IMG/VR virus record: IMGVR_UViG_3300034037_000045
Coordinates: 1-21,886 of that record
Strand: one strand, 5' to 3'
Length of the DNA: 21,886 bases
DNA from: a virus
Shown: positions 10,124 through 19,004 of the stretch, one piece after another
Layout: the number at the start of each line of letters is the position of its first letter
How positions within the stretch are numbered: position 1 is the first letter of the stretch
The notes under the pieces: model-generated
Told to the model about the DNA's origin: nothing
The model's input: the letters and a program-made list of their open reading frames with translations, nothing else
Database searches by the model: none
Translations under genes and position numbers: made by a program

Positions 10124-13100
10124 TTACATTAAAGTTTCCTTTATATACGTTATTACAGAGTCTATAGTTATCTTGTCTGTACTATTGTTATCGTAGTACA
10201 AAGTAATAAATGTGTACGGATTTCTTATTCTTGCATTACCATCTCTTGGAATTTGAGTTCTCCATACACGTATTCTTCTTCTTATGTTATTGTCAGGTAT
10301 CAAGTCTATCTTGCCAGTATCTTGATAATTATTGTAAACTCTTATGGCTGTAAATGTTTTATTAAATATATCTGAATTTGTAATCGTATCTATAACGTTT
10401 GAATAATATTCTATGTTATTAAATATTTTTGGATTATTTCCTGGTGGATTGACTATAAAAGTTATACTTGACTCCTTGCCTTTGTAATCATAAACATTAT
10501 CGTAATCTCCTTCATTATGTATGTATATTGAATTATTACCGTTATACAAATTAGATTGCGACAATAATTTGTTGTTGTTAGTAATCCACTTTCTTGGAAC
10601 AAATATAGTCCTTCCTATTAAAGCATCAAACTTCTCACTAAAAATTATAGTCTCAGCATTGTTTTGAAACATTTCAACGCTATCACCATTCACATCTACA
10701 TATTTCTTGTTTCTATAAGAGAAAATGGTAAATATCGCGTTATTGTAATAATTGTCATAGACAGATTCTATACCTATACCTTGATAGGTATTGTCGCTTA
10801 TCATCAATCCTTTTTGAATATCTTTGTCAAAAAAGCCTCTAAATGATTTTATGTCAGATACAGGATCAAATCCATTTGAACCAACTCTATATATAGCATT
10901 TGAATTTACATCATAGAAATATACGTAATAAGGAGTTTTTAATACACTCTTTAAATGTTTTGATCCTATAAATTCAGACATATAAGCATAGTCGGCTATA
11001 ACATCTCCTTGACCAAGTTGCAACGTTGTTCCATCTGAGATGTTTATTAATGGCTTTGGATTTATAGCTAATACAGCAACACCGTCTTCCTGTATAGCAT
11101 ACATCTTATCATTCAGAGATACTAACTTTGTGATAGAATTTTTATCGTTATCAAGATCCCTGAAATTTAAAGGTCTGAAGGATGTAAAAGAATCTGTTAA
11201 TTCTCCATTTACTTTTACATCGGAATAGTGAACTCTGTTTTTGAAAACAGTTATTACGTTTTGAGTTCTTGCATTAACCCTGTCGATATCTACATTAGAT
11301 GATATGTAATCCTCTAATTTTTCTTGATCGTATTTACCACCAGTAAATCCATCAACTTGAAATAAGTAATCTCCATTAGCTGTATCTCTATGTCTTAAAT
11401 ACATATTATGCTCACATTCTATCATAAATACAGCACCAGAGTTTCTATATAGATGACTTCCATCTCCAAGTATAGCATATACAGATCCGTTCTCAACTAT
11501 TTGAGTGTCAAATTGACCTATATAAACATCTCCACCAAAAACATCTGAAGTATATATACCTGAAGATTCTACTTTTTGATAATGACCAGTGTACATATAC
11601 TCATTATTTTCTATTGCTGATAACGATAATCCTCCGTACTGATTTCTGTTGTCATAATAAATAACTCCTCTTTCATTCCATACATAATTATATGTATTTG
11701 TACCATCTATATAACTTGTAATATCAGATCCAGATGTTGAATATATTGACTTATTATAACTTCTCCCAAAGAAGAATAAGTGGTTTTGTATTGGTTTTAA
11801 TAAACTTGTTTCATTTTGATTAATAGTTACAAAGAAATTATTAGAATCGTAAGTTATTATATTGAAAGAATCGAATGAAGAATAATCTCCAATGTCGTAA
11901 TACTTGTTGAAAATTGAATACAGTTGAATGTAATTTGATGATAGGTTTTGATGCGATGCAATCTGATCTACTATTACAGGTACTGAAATATTTTTTCTAA
12001 CAGAATATGTAGTAGTTCCGTTGCTACCATGAATATATAAAACACTATTTCCTGGATTTAAAGGATCATCAAATGACGCTTGTAGTTCAAATGGAATTGC
12101 ATACAACCCTTCTATATAAGGAACAGAACCGTTGTATTTTGTATTTGAAAATATTGAAGAAATATATTCTTTCCTACTACCTATGTCTTTATCAAATGCA
12201 ATAGTTGGCAAACACGAGAACATATATCCTTTATCAGCAGTACCACCATCTGAATAATCTGATAGCCAATTTGAATATCCGTGTTTATTAAAATCACTTA
12301 AACTTCTAATGTCACAAGGATCTTGAAACAACAGTAAATCCTTACCACTTCCAGTTAAATCGTCTAATTTTATCCCTCTTAACTTAATATAATCTGAGAT
12401 TATTGTTCTGTCCTCAAGTTCTCTTGGAACTCTTACTATCGAATATCCTGATATTTTACTTGAAATATCTGGTGGTATGTTTACCGTGAATCTTAATCCA
12501 AGAATCTTGCCATGAGTGTATCCATTTGAATCTTTGTAAAACAAATTAAATCCGTTCTCATCTGGATCAGGCATTCTTATATCCTCTATATAATATACAG
12601 GACTTTGATTACCAAAATTATCATAAAACACTATACCAAATCTATAAATCTCACCTCTCCTGTATCCAGTAAAATAAAAGTTGAATAATGGATCTTTAGG
12701 GTTTTTATATATGTGTTTAAATGTATATCCGTTTATAGTATTGAAAGAATCGTAATGAGCATTAGTTATGTGTGGAACACTGTTTACTGACGAAGGATCG
12801 TCATTATTGTAATCAATTATAGAATCTGCTGTTATAAATTCGTAAGATATATATTTACCTTCTCCACCAAGAGTAACACCATCAGATTTATATTTATACT
12901 CTCTGTCTGGAACGGTTACTCCTACAGGCTTAAATCTATCTACATAGTAATTATATGGATTGTATAAATAATTACTCAACGGATCTCCATTATTATCTAA
13001 TGGAGCATAACATGTTCCGTCTGACTTATACCTAAATGTTCTTGTATCAAAATCTATATTAAAAACAGACTCCTCTATATTACCAACAAATAATCTATTA

Positions 13101-14395
13101 TCTTTTACCTCTAAAGTTTTAACTCTATTGAATGATGTTTTTCTTACTGTATAATCAGCAAAATCAATTTCATCTTTTGTAGCTACATCGTAGTTGAGTA
13201 AATGAATAAACTTACCTTCAGGAGATATTGTTTCTTCAGCTATCTTAAACATTCTTGTAGGTGCAGATCCATTTGGATCGTATGTAGTTCTTATAGCATA
13301 CAGCTCTATTGTGTCATAAAACTTACTATCAATATCAGCTTCAAGAGTTATTGTACAGCCTGCATAAGCGAAAGCGCCTTGACTTCCAAAATAATTATAT
13401 ACATCCCAAAAGTCTTTTGAACCTATCAACCTCAATACATGTGTTAAAGGAGCTACATTTGTCTCATCACCAGAAACACTGTTTTTAAGTTTGTATCCAA
13501 ACTGATACATTCCTTCAGTCAGCTTGGACGCTTCATTAGATTCTATCTTTTTTATTTTTATTGGAGGTAATGATACCTTATCTACAAATGTCAATGAAGT
13601 TTCTGGTATAGCAAATAAATTCTCATCCGCAACATTCAATGAGTAAGGCGGATTATAATTGTCAGTCCAATATATCCTTTTTATAGAATCAACCTCAAAT
13701 GAAGTCGTTATATCAACAGAATTTGTTAATTTTAACTTTATATTATCGTTAGTGTATTTTAAGGATATATTGAAATTATCATTTACTCCATCATACTCTA
13801 AATACCATATCTGACAATCTCTTAAATCTCCAGTACAAGTGATTAAAACTATATCATTGCCAAAATTGTCACTTGCTATAACATTAAAACGTGTCTCATC
13901 ATCTTTTTTAGATGATATCTCCTCATGATTGTAATAAGATGAATTTGATATTGACTGTATATTATTGTCATCAGAATATGGTCCTTGACCGTCCTTTGTA
14001 AATACAAATATATCGTTATAATTATATACAGTAAACCCACTACTCTTCAAAAAATTATCTATACTTCTAATCATCTCATCTCTACTCATATTAGAGATGT
14101 CAAGCTGATAGACAGTCCCGTCATTCATACTTATAGTTAGAAGTATAGGAGAACCAGATAACCCTTCAAAAGAATTAACTTCAAGTCTATAATAATTATT
14201 TATAGGTCTGAAGTCAACAGCTTTTCTTGTACCTCTTAAATTAACTATAAATCCCTTCTCATTGTCAGAATTAGTAGATAACACAAAATCTTCAGAATCA
14301 TAATAAACATTATTCTTTACATACGTAGGAGCTGTATCTCTATCTATACCTCCAGCAAAACTATTTATATGTGCGTTATTAGAACCCTTTGCCAT
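10124..14395 (-). CDS. Muzzle/tail stabilisation-like protein, 1423 aa
   Basis: This very large protein is beta-rich, full of Tyr, Asn and Asp, with no membrane segments. The N-terminus holds a SFAGGIDRDTAP motif at about residues 12-23, the F-x-GG-x-x-x-D pattern I associate with phage stabilisation proteins related to P22 gp10. A region near residues 1050-1090 (NRVHYSD, then FRPLNF and an MYAIQEDGVA stretch) resembles beta-propeller blades. The C-terminus carries a WRTQIPRDG motif near 1378. The size and place between a ring-like gene and the first cargo gene match the crAss-like muzzle protein, which forms the distal end of the short tail and gates ejection. It overlaps the upstream ring-like gene by 17 bases, suggesting coupled translation. 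The family assignment is by eye and position; the internal fold is inferred. Confidence 0.85.
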   Translation of the reverse strand: MAKGSNNAHINSFAGGIDRDTAPTYVKNNVYYDSEDFVLSTNSDNEKGFIVNLRGTRKAVDFRPINNYYRLEVNSFEGLSGSPILLTISMNDGTVYQLDISNMSRDEMIRSIDNFLKSSGFTVYNYNDIFVFTKDGQGPYSDDNNIQSISNSSYYNHEEISSKKDDETRFNVIASDNFGNDIVLITCTGDLRDCQIWYLEYDGVNDNFNISLKYTNDNIKLKLTNSVDITTSFEVDSIKRIYWTDNYNPPYSLNVADENLFAIPETSLTFVDKVSLPPIKIKKIESNEASKLTEGMYQFGYKLKNSVSGDETNVAPLTHVLRLIGSKDFWDVYNYFGSQGAFAYAGCTITLEADIDSKFYDTIELYAIRTTYDPNGSAPTRMFKIAEETISPEGKFIHLLNYDVATKDEIDFADYTVRKTSFNRVKTLEVKDNRLFVGNIEESVFNIDFDTRTFRYKSDGTCYAPLDNNGDPLSNYLYNPYNYYVDRFKPVGVTVPDREYKYKSDGVTLGGEGKYISYEFITADSIIDYNNDDPSSVNSVPHITNAHYDSFNTINGYTFKHIYKNPKDPLFNFYFTGYRRGEIYRFGIVFYDNFGNQSPVYYIEDIRMPDPDENGFNLFYKDSNGYTHGKILGLRFTVNIPPDISSKISGYSIVRVPRELEDRTIISDYIKLRGIKLDDLTGSGKDLLLFQDPCDIRSLSDFNKHGYSNWLSDYSDGGTADKGYMFSCLPTIAFDKDIGSRKEYISSIFSNTKYNGSVPYIEGLYAIPFELQASFDDPLNPGNSVLYIHGSNGTTTYSVRKNISVPVIVDQIASHQNLSSNYIQLYSIFNKYYDIGDYSSFDSFNIITYDSNNFFVTINQNETSLLKPIQNHLFFFGRSYNKSIYSTSGSDITSYIDGTNTYNYVWNERGVIYYDNRNQYGGLSLSAIENNEYMYTGHYQKVESSGIYTSDVFGGDVYIGQFDTQIVENGSVYAILGDGSHLYRNSGAVFMIECEHNMYLRHRDTANGDYLFQVDGFTGGKYDQEKLEDYISSNVDIDRVNARTQNVITVFKNRVHYSDVKVNGELTDSFTSFRPLNFRDLDNDKNSITKLVSLNDKMYAIQEDGVAVLAINPKPLINISDGTTLQLGQGDVIADYAYMSEFIGSKHLKSVLKTPYYVYFYDVNSNAIYRVGSNGFDPVSDIKSFRGFFDKDIQKGLMISDNTYQGIGIESVYDNYYNNAIFTIFSYRNKKYVDVNGDSVEMFQNNAETIIFSEKFDALIGRTIFVPRKWITNNNKLLSQSNLYNGNNSIYIHNEGDYDNVYDYKGKESSITFIVNPPGNNPKIFNNIEYYSNVIDTITNSDIFNKTFTAIRVYNNYQDTGKIDLIPDNNIRRRIRVWRTQIPRDGNARIRNPYTFITLYYDNNSTDKITIDSVITYIKETLM

Positions 14396-15200
14396 GCGGA
14401 TTATTGTTTCTTCTTTCTTGGTTATTCAAGTTTTTAAACGAACTGTTGTGTCTGTTAATATTAGGTATAAGTCTCAAGAACGCTCTTTTCCATGACTCAA
14501 GCTGATCAACACTTGGCATGTTTGCAGCAGTTGTAGCAGCACCAATATACCAAGCTCTTTCCTGTGAAATTAAATTGTATCTACCAGCATCCATTTTACC
14601 TTGTATAACCATCTTGAAAGCTATTCTCTCAGCTATATAAGATTTAATGGCATTTCTAACTTTAACATTATCTGGTATCATAGGAGAACCATCTTCGTCA
14701 ATAAGAAATCCCTTATATGAAATCTCAACAAGACCAGAATCGAAATTAGTGAATATATGATTGTTATTTAACTTATACTCAAGCTTTGATGGCACAGGAC
14801 TATTTGTAATCAAATTACTGTTTATAACATCACTACCATCAAACTCAGAGATATATCTTCTCTTACCATCACCAATCTTCCCATAATCAACAGATTTAAA
14901 CACATCTGTAGAACCAATCATTGGTTGTTTTGAATAATATTCTCTTACACTCATAACATAAACCAAATCACAAGGCAACTCACCTCTACCTTTCTTTATC
15001 TCTATAGGATCTGGGTGACACAAATCTTTATTCCCGTCTGTTATTTTATCTACCAACAATGATGGAGAACCAATTAATTCAAGAGCTTCTCCAGCCCATT
15101 CATAAGCATCAGCAATATCTATATCAACATTAAACCCATAGTCCCTATAAACAGAGTTTATTATAGATGTTAGACTTATATATTTTCCGTTTAAAGCCAT
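14379..15200 (-). CDS. Ring protein-like tail component (R1 type), 273 aa
   Basis: The protein begins with a helical segment of the form I-x-S-V-Y-R-D-Y-G (about residues 14-22), followed by W-A-G-E-A-L-E-L-I-G (35-44), then GRGELPCDL at 71-79 and a beta-rich middle. This pattern is familiar from the conserved crAss-like protein encoded next to the muzzle gene, which forms a ring in the tail barrel and may be a distant counterpart of the P22 gp4 adaptor. The last ~30 residues are rich in Asn and Arg and probably disordered. Its ATG overlaps the stop of the 132-residue gene by one base (TAATG), and its end overlaps the muzzle-like start by 17 bases. Numbering it as R1 rests on gene order; the specific ring assignment is an inference. 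Confidence 0.8.
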   Translation of the reverse strand: MALNGKYISLTSIINSVYRDYGFNVDIDIADAYEWAGEALELIGSPSLLVDKITDGNKDLCHPDPIEIKKGRGELPCDLVYVMSVREYYSKQPMIGSTDVFKSVDYGKIGDGKRRYISEFDGSDVINSNLITNSPVPSKLEYKLNNNHIFTNFDSGLVEISYKGFLIDEDGSPMIPDNVKVRNAIKSYIAERIAFKMVIQGKMDAGRYNLISQERAWYIGAATTAANMPSVDQLESWKRAFLRLIPNINRHNSSFKNLNNQERRNNNPHGKGF

Positions 15201-15598
15201 TATTGTTTCTTTAGAAAGTTTAATTTGTCAAGCAAATTTCTTTTGTTTAAATCATTCCATTTTGGATAATCATACAACCATCCTATATATTTACATATAT
15301 CAAGCTTCTTTATTAAACCATAGTCGCCTATATTGTTTAATATTCTTTTTGTTAAATAATCACAACTTATATTAAAATCAGGGTTATAAACTTCAACACT
15401 GTATTTTGAATTTAAATAAGAAAAATCAACAGGTTGCATGAATATACCCTCATCAAATTCTCTTATCAAAAAACATTTACTACCCATAACAAGAGCAACA
15501 CAAAACTCTTGTCTATCATAAATCTTTATTCCAAAAATCTTGAAATCACTTTTTAAACTCAATACACTACCAGTCTTTATTAACTTGGATATAGACAT
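15200..15598 (-). CDS. Uncharacterised structural-cluster protein, 132 aa
   Basis: I do not recognise this gene. The product is basic and soluble, with a beta-strand-like N-terminal half (alternating hydrophobic residues around 14-55) and a Lys-rich helical C-terminus containing two Trp residues near 107-114. It is joined to both neighbours by one-base TAATG overlaps, so it is almost certainly translated with the 78-residue protein before it and the ring-like protein after it. That setting suggests a role in tail or ring assembly, perhaps as a minor component or chaperone (inference only). The close junctions and unbroken frame support a real gene. Confidence 0.7.
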   Translation of the reverse strand: MSISKLIKTGSVLSLKSDFKIFGIKIYDRQEFCVALVMGSKCFLIREFDEGIFMQPVDFSYLNSKYSVEVYNPDFNISCDYLTKRILNNIGDYGLIKKLDICKYIGWLYDYPKWNDLNKRNLLDKLNFLKKQ

Positions 15599-15834
15599 TA
15601 AAACAATGATTTCAATGATTTTACTATTGATTGCGTGTCATCAACTTCTTCCTCCTCAACAAACGGATTTGTTTTAGAAATGTATTTTTTAATATCACAC
15701 TCATATCTATCTTCAAGCATCTTTGATATTTCCACCGTTATAACAAACCCATTCTCAACTTCTTCAACTGATACAGTTTTTCTAACACCATCTTTCTCCT
15801 CTGTTTTTGATAGTCTGTATTTTTGATCTTCCAT
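15598..15834 (-). CDS. Small acidic uncharacterised protein, 78 aa
   Basis: The product is a short, highly charged protein. The N-terminal half is a run of predicted beta strands (TVSVEEVENGFVITVEI), followed by KKYISKTNPF near residues 49-58 and an acidic patch of Glu, Val and Asp. I do not know a function. It begins 5 bases after the HU/IHF-like gene, and its stop overlaps the next ATG by one base. An opposite-strand frame of 63 codons covers the same bases but has no matching context and is taken as a shadow. A small structural or assembly factor is a guess from the neighbours. Confidence 0.68.
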   Translation of the reverse strand: MEDQKYRLSKTEEKDGVRKTVSVEEVENGFVITVEISKMLEDRYECDIKKYISKTNPFVEEEEVDDTQSIVKSLKSLF

Positions 15835-15839
15835 GTTAT

Positions 15840-16307
15840 TTATTTTTTTTTAGTTTCATAATTTACATACTTACCAGCAATTATATGCTCACTAAATTCC
15901 TTTCTATTACTCCATGATAATTTAAACGATATAGCTCTCTTTTTGTTTCCTAATATTCTGTGTTTCTCAAATCTTATGAAACAGGAATAAAAATCAGAAT
16001 GTCTATTAGTATGATAAATATATTTCTTGTATTTTAATTCAGGGTTTTTCTTCCACAATTCAGCAGTCTTCTGCTTATTTACAGATTTAATATATTTAAT
16101 CTCTCCATCAACTTCACATGCCATAGAACGTTTCATAGCATATATATACCCAAGACCTGCTGGAACCATAAAACTATCTCCTTCAAATATTCTTTTAGCT
16201 ACATGTTTAGCTATCTTTGTTGTAACATGTGAATATGTAGAAAAATCCACATCTAAATCATAATGCTTCTTAAAATATTTGTATATTTGTCTCTTTAATA
16301 TCTTCAT
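15840..16307 (-). CDS. HU/IHF-like DNA-binding protein, 155 aa
   Basis: The first ~60 residues match the layout of the HU/IHF family: a helical N-terminus, a second helix (HVAKRIF, residues 35-41), then GDSFMVPAGLGYIYAMKR at 43-60, comparable to the family's G-(D/E)-x-V-x-(L/I)-x-G-(F/L)-G-x-(F/I) turn. The family is usually ~90-100 residues, so this one has a C-terminal extension; it is very basic and aromatic and could add DNA or protein contacts. crAss-like phages are known to encode IHF-like subunits among their structural genes, and this one sits between two ring-like genes. It may bend or condense DNA during packaging, or be a structural adaptation of that fold. The start is set by the ATGA overlap with the upstream gene. 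The match is weak in detail; a different basic structural protein is possible. Confidence 0.72.
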   Translation of the reverse strand: MKILKRQIYKYFKKHYDLDVDFSTYSHVTTKIAKHVAKRIFEGDSFMVPAGLGYIYAMKRSMACEVDGEIKYIKSVNKQKTAELWKKNPELKYKKYIYHTNRHSDFYSCFIRFEKHRILGNKKRAISFKLSWSNRKEFSEHIIAGKYVNYETKKK

Positions 16308-17002
16308 AATTTAACGTCTGACTTTGAATTATTTTGAGTATCACCAGTTTTTATCTCAGACTCAATAGCTATGGCAAGATTAGATTTTAGTACATAATCT
16401 TTCATGTAAGGTATCATCCATTCTTTAACAGGATACCTCATATCGTCTGAATAACATTTATCCTCTTCAGAAATGCAATTGTTGAATTGAGATAAGTCTT
16501 CTGGATTTTCAAATACGCCTTCTACTATTATTTTAGACAATCCATTAACTAAAATGTTTTTTGAATATATGTAAATATAACCATTATGTAAAAATGCATA
16601 TATCAATTTATTATCAAACTTACCGCTACCAACATAAGGAACCCTGTTTCTATCTACAAATGTAAATGGCTTGTCAATCATATCAACACTTGCAACCCTT
16701 GTAATTGCAGGTCTTGTATGAAGCTCTATAGTAGTAGGTATCTTTTCAGTAGTCCTAACTATATTACATCCTAAAGGTATATCGCAACATTCGCTTCTAT
16801 CAACATTAACAACATCAATACACAACGTCTGCTTTATATCTTCATCAATAGTTCTAAATTTATTAAGCTCATTTCTTATTAGCAAAGCCCTCTGCACACG
16901 TATCCAATACTTCACATGATCTATTGTTACCCTTGTGTCATCTGATAAATAAGGCTTTGCAGTTGTTAATATGTCGTATGCTATTTCGTTTAAAGTTGCC
17001 AT
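16304..17002 (-). CDS. Ring/adaptor-like tail protein, 232 aa
   Basis: The N-terminal helices (LNEIAYDIL at 4-12; W-I-R-V-Q-R-A-L-L-I-R-N-E-L-N-K at 33-48) and a Cys-containing motif ECCDIPLGCNIVRT (71-84) match a conserved protein of crAss-like phage structural clusters thought to form part of the portal-to-tail ring stack. The centre is beta-rich; the C-terminal helix is followed by a polar tail. The four Cys residues (61, 72, 73, 79) could form disulphides or bind metal, but no standard metal site is evident. It begins one base after the phosphoesterase gene and ends in a 4-base ATGA overlap with the HU/IHF-like gene. Which ring it represents cannot be decided from sequence alone. Confidence 0.8.
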   Translation of the reverse strand: MATLNEIAYDILTTAKPYLSDDTRVTIDHVKYWIRVQRALLIRNELNKFRTIDEDIKQTLCIDVVNVDRSECCDIPLGCNIVRTTEKIPTTIELHTRPAITRVASVDMIDKPFTFVDRNRVPYVGSGKFDNKLIYAFLHNGYIYIYSKNILVNGLSKIIVEGVFENPEDLSQFNNCISEEDKCYSDDMRYPVKEWMIPYMKDYVLKSNLAIAIESEIKTGDTQNNSKSDVKL

Positions 17003-17003
17003 A

Positions 17004-18146
17004 TTATTTTATATTACACATTAAATTGGCTTCAAGACCTGTTTTTTTATTCCATATAAAAGCTTCAGCTGTTTTAGGAACGCCAATCCAACCGAAGTCA
17101 TTATGCCATTTATCTTGAGATGAAATACTTCTTAAAAACCTAACTGTACATCCAATAAAATCTTTACCTCTTAAAAATTTATATTCTCTTTTATGATGTA
17201 TATCTCCAAGATAAAACTCTCTGTATTTAGTTTTACTCCACATCTCTTTCTCTTCCTCAGCCATCATTAAAGGTAAATGATCTATCTTCAACTTCTCCTT
17301 GTCTCCGTGAGCAAAACCAAACATATTCTCTCCATACATATAATACTTTCTCTGCTTTCTATCACTGTCAATAGTTACTCTGTTATTTTTCTCATAAGCT
17401 ATAGATAGAGCTATCCCAAGAAAATTAACTTTATCTTCATCGTGATTACCTCCAATTACAGGGACTAATACCTTTGCATATTGAGATGCTTTGTCTATAC
17501 ATCTTCTATATAACTCTAATCCCTTTTCAAAACTAACAAAAAAATTCTCCGAATGTCCAACGTATGTTCCCTTTTTTGTATGACCAGAATCTGAATTTGT
17601 ATTCCAAAAATCAGATCCTACAGGAAATATTATTAATTCAGGATTATATGATAATGCACTTGACAATAAAGAATCAAACGATTTCTCAAATCTTTTAATA
17701 TTGTCCTCTATAGATCCGTTTTCTTGAATAAATGCTATCTTGTCTATATGAGCGTCAAATATGTTTATTATAGCACAATTATCTTTATGCTTAACGTTTT
17801 TGTGATAGAACGGCTTTGGAGGCTTATAATTAACTAAATTATTGTTTATATACTCTACAATTCTATCTGTATCTATCTTCTCTAAATCATACTGGATACT
17901 TTCTCTCCATTGACCATCGTAAATCTGCCATCTTTTTATTCTTGTTATTTCAGATTTTTCATCAAACCTCTCTCTCTTTTTAGATTCTGATTTCAAATAA
18001 TTCCTCCAAACAGACCTGGCATACTCACCTCTATCACTTTTGCTTTTGTCTTGAGCTAAACCATATAAATCAGCAAGCTCAGACCAAGTCATATTTTTAC
18101 CATTGTTCTTTATATGTTCAATTAAAAGCTTTTTTCTATCTTTCAT
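17004..18146 (-). CDS. HTH-metallophosphoesterase (calcineurin-like), 380 aa
   Basis: The C-terminal two thirds carry the calcineurin-like metallophosphoesterase signature in order: D131-x-H133, GSD with D179, GNHDE with N234, H235 and D236, H280 in an AHGD context, and a final GDIHH at 314-318. These residues normally bind two metal ions and cleave phosphate esters, including phosphodiesters in DNA-processing members. In the last motif the first His of the usual GHxH is Asp (D315). Residues ~1-60 contain a helix-turn-helix-like segment (WSELADLYGLAQ) followed by a basic linker, suggesting nucleic-acid binding. There is no signal peptide. It lies 2 bases after the phospholipase gene and 1 base before a ring-like gene. 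Possible roles include DNA end processing or a late regulatory function; the substrate cannot be read from the sequence. Confidence 0.88.
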   Translation of the reverse strand: MKDRKKLLIEHIKNNGKNMTWSELADLYGLAQDKSKSDRGEYARSVWRNYLKSESKKRERFDEKSEITRIKRWQIYDGQWRESIQYDLEKIDTDRIVEYINNNLVNYKPPKPFYHKNVKHKDNCAIINIFDAHIDKIAFIQENGSIEDNIKRFEKSFDSLLSSALSYNPELIIFPVGSDFWNTNSDSGHTKKGTYVGHSENFFVSFEKGLELYRRCIDKASQYAKVLVPVIGGNHDEDKVNFLGIALSIAYEKNNRVTIDSDRKQRKYYMYGENMFGFAHGDKEKLKIDHLPLMMAEEEKEMWSKTKYREFYLGDIHHKREYKFLRGKDFIGCTVRFLRSISSQDKWHNDFGWIGVPKTAEAFIWNKKTGLEANLMCNIK

Positions 18147-18148
18147 AA

Positions 18149-19003
18149 TTATTTATTTGATAGAATCTTCAATGCAGTTCTATAGCCATTAGATATATTG
18201 TTAGCTATATCTAAAGAAATGAAAGAAGATATCTCTATATTTAATGGACTATAAGGTCTTATCACAGTATGTTTTACGCCGCTTCTCTCCAAAAGTTTTA
18301 TATCCTTATTTATGTGACCAGAAGATATTATATCCATTATCCTGTCTGCTACTTGTAGTATATTACCATCATTAAATGTAGAAGCATTAAGTCTTTCTGA
18401 ATGAGGTGTTATCAATACTACCTCATCTAATCTGTCGTAAAACTTGTCAAGAGCAAATGACACACCTGCTGAGTCTATTAAACCACCATCAAGATATGGA
18501 GCATCGTCAACATGCTTTATAGGCATTATTAAAGGTATTGAAGATGAAGCTATAACATAATCCAAGAAACCAGGAGAATACTTGCTGTGATATTCTATAC
18601 CGCCAGATGATAAGTTTACACAACCTACATATATGTCTATATTAGACTTGTAAATATTACTTTGTGATACTATGCTTTTTAATTTTTTTTCAAGAGGACC
18701 AAAAGATGTTAACGAAGGATCTTTTGAAAAAATTATATCTTTTGCTAATTTAAATGTGCTTTTTTTTCTTACTATAGAATCTGGTGACTTTATGTTTTTT
18801 AACCAAAATGAAACTAATTCAGAGCAGGACTCTTGAAATGATTTACCTTCACCAGTAAGATTTGTTATAAAGGTTCCGTTTAAAGATCCTACACTTATAC
18901 CTACAATTATATCAGGAACAAAACCAGTTTCTGATAATGCTTTTAATGCTCCAGCTTGCCAAGAGCCTTTTACAGAGCCACCTCCTAATATTAATGCTTT
19001 CAT
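18149..19003 (-). CDS. Patatin-like phospholipase, 284 aa
   Basis: All core patatin features are present: the oxyanion-hole loop GGGSVKG (7-13), the nucleophile elbow GISVGS with Ser37, an ASSSIPLIMP stretch at 152-161, and the catalytic Asp172 in DGG (172-174). Patatins are Ser-Asp dyad lipid acyl hydrolases that release fatty acids from phospholipids. Length suits a single-domain bacterial enzyme of this family. No signal peptide or membrane segment is visible, so it would act in the cytoplasm unless released by the holin or carried in the particle. The ATG follows the holin stop by one base (TAGCATG), with an AAGGA-like sequence upstream. Pairing with a holin suggests membrane destruction at lysis; packaging in the virion is an alternative. 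The enzyme class is clear, its biological role is inferred. Confidence 0.92.
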   Translation of the reverse strand: MKALILGGGSVKGSWQAGALKALSETGFVPDIIVGISVGSLNGTFITNLTGEGKSFQESCSELVSFWLKNIKSPDSIVRKKSTFKLAKDIIFSKDPSLTSFGPLEKKLKSIVSQSNIYKSNIDIYVGCVNLSSGGIEYHSKYSPGFLDYVIASSSIPLIMPIKHVDDAPYLDGGLIDSAGVSFALDKFYDRLDEVVLITPHSERLNASTFNDGNILQVADRIMDIISSGHINKDIKLLERSGVKHTVIRPYSPLNIEISSFISLDIANNISNGYRTALKILSNK

Positions 19004-19004
19004 G

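Noticed and set aside
15635-15826. Plus-strand frame of 63 codons rich in Ser and Thr
   Set aside because: It is antisense to the acidic 78-residue gene, and every other convincing gene is on the minus strand.
15840-15853. Poly-A run at the end of the HU/IHF-like gene as a programmed slippage site
   Set aside because: The run encodes the terminal Lys residues directly before TAA; a shifted product would gain nothing recognisable.
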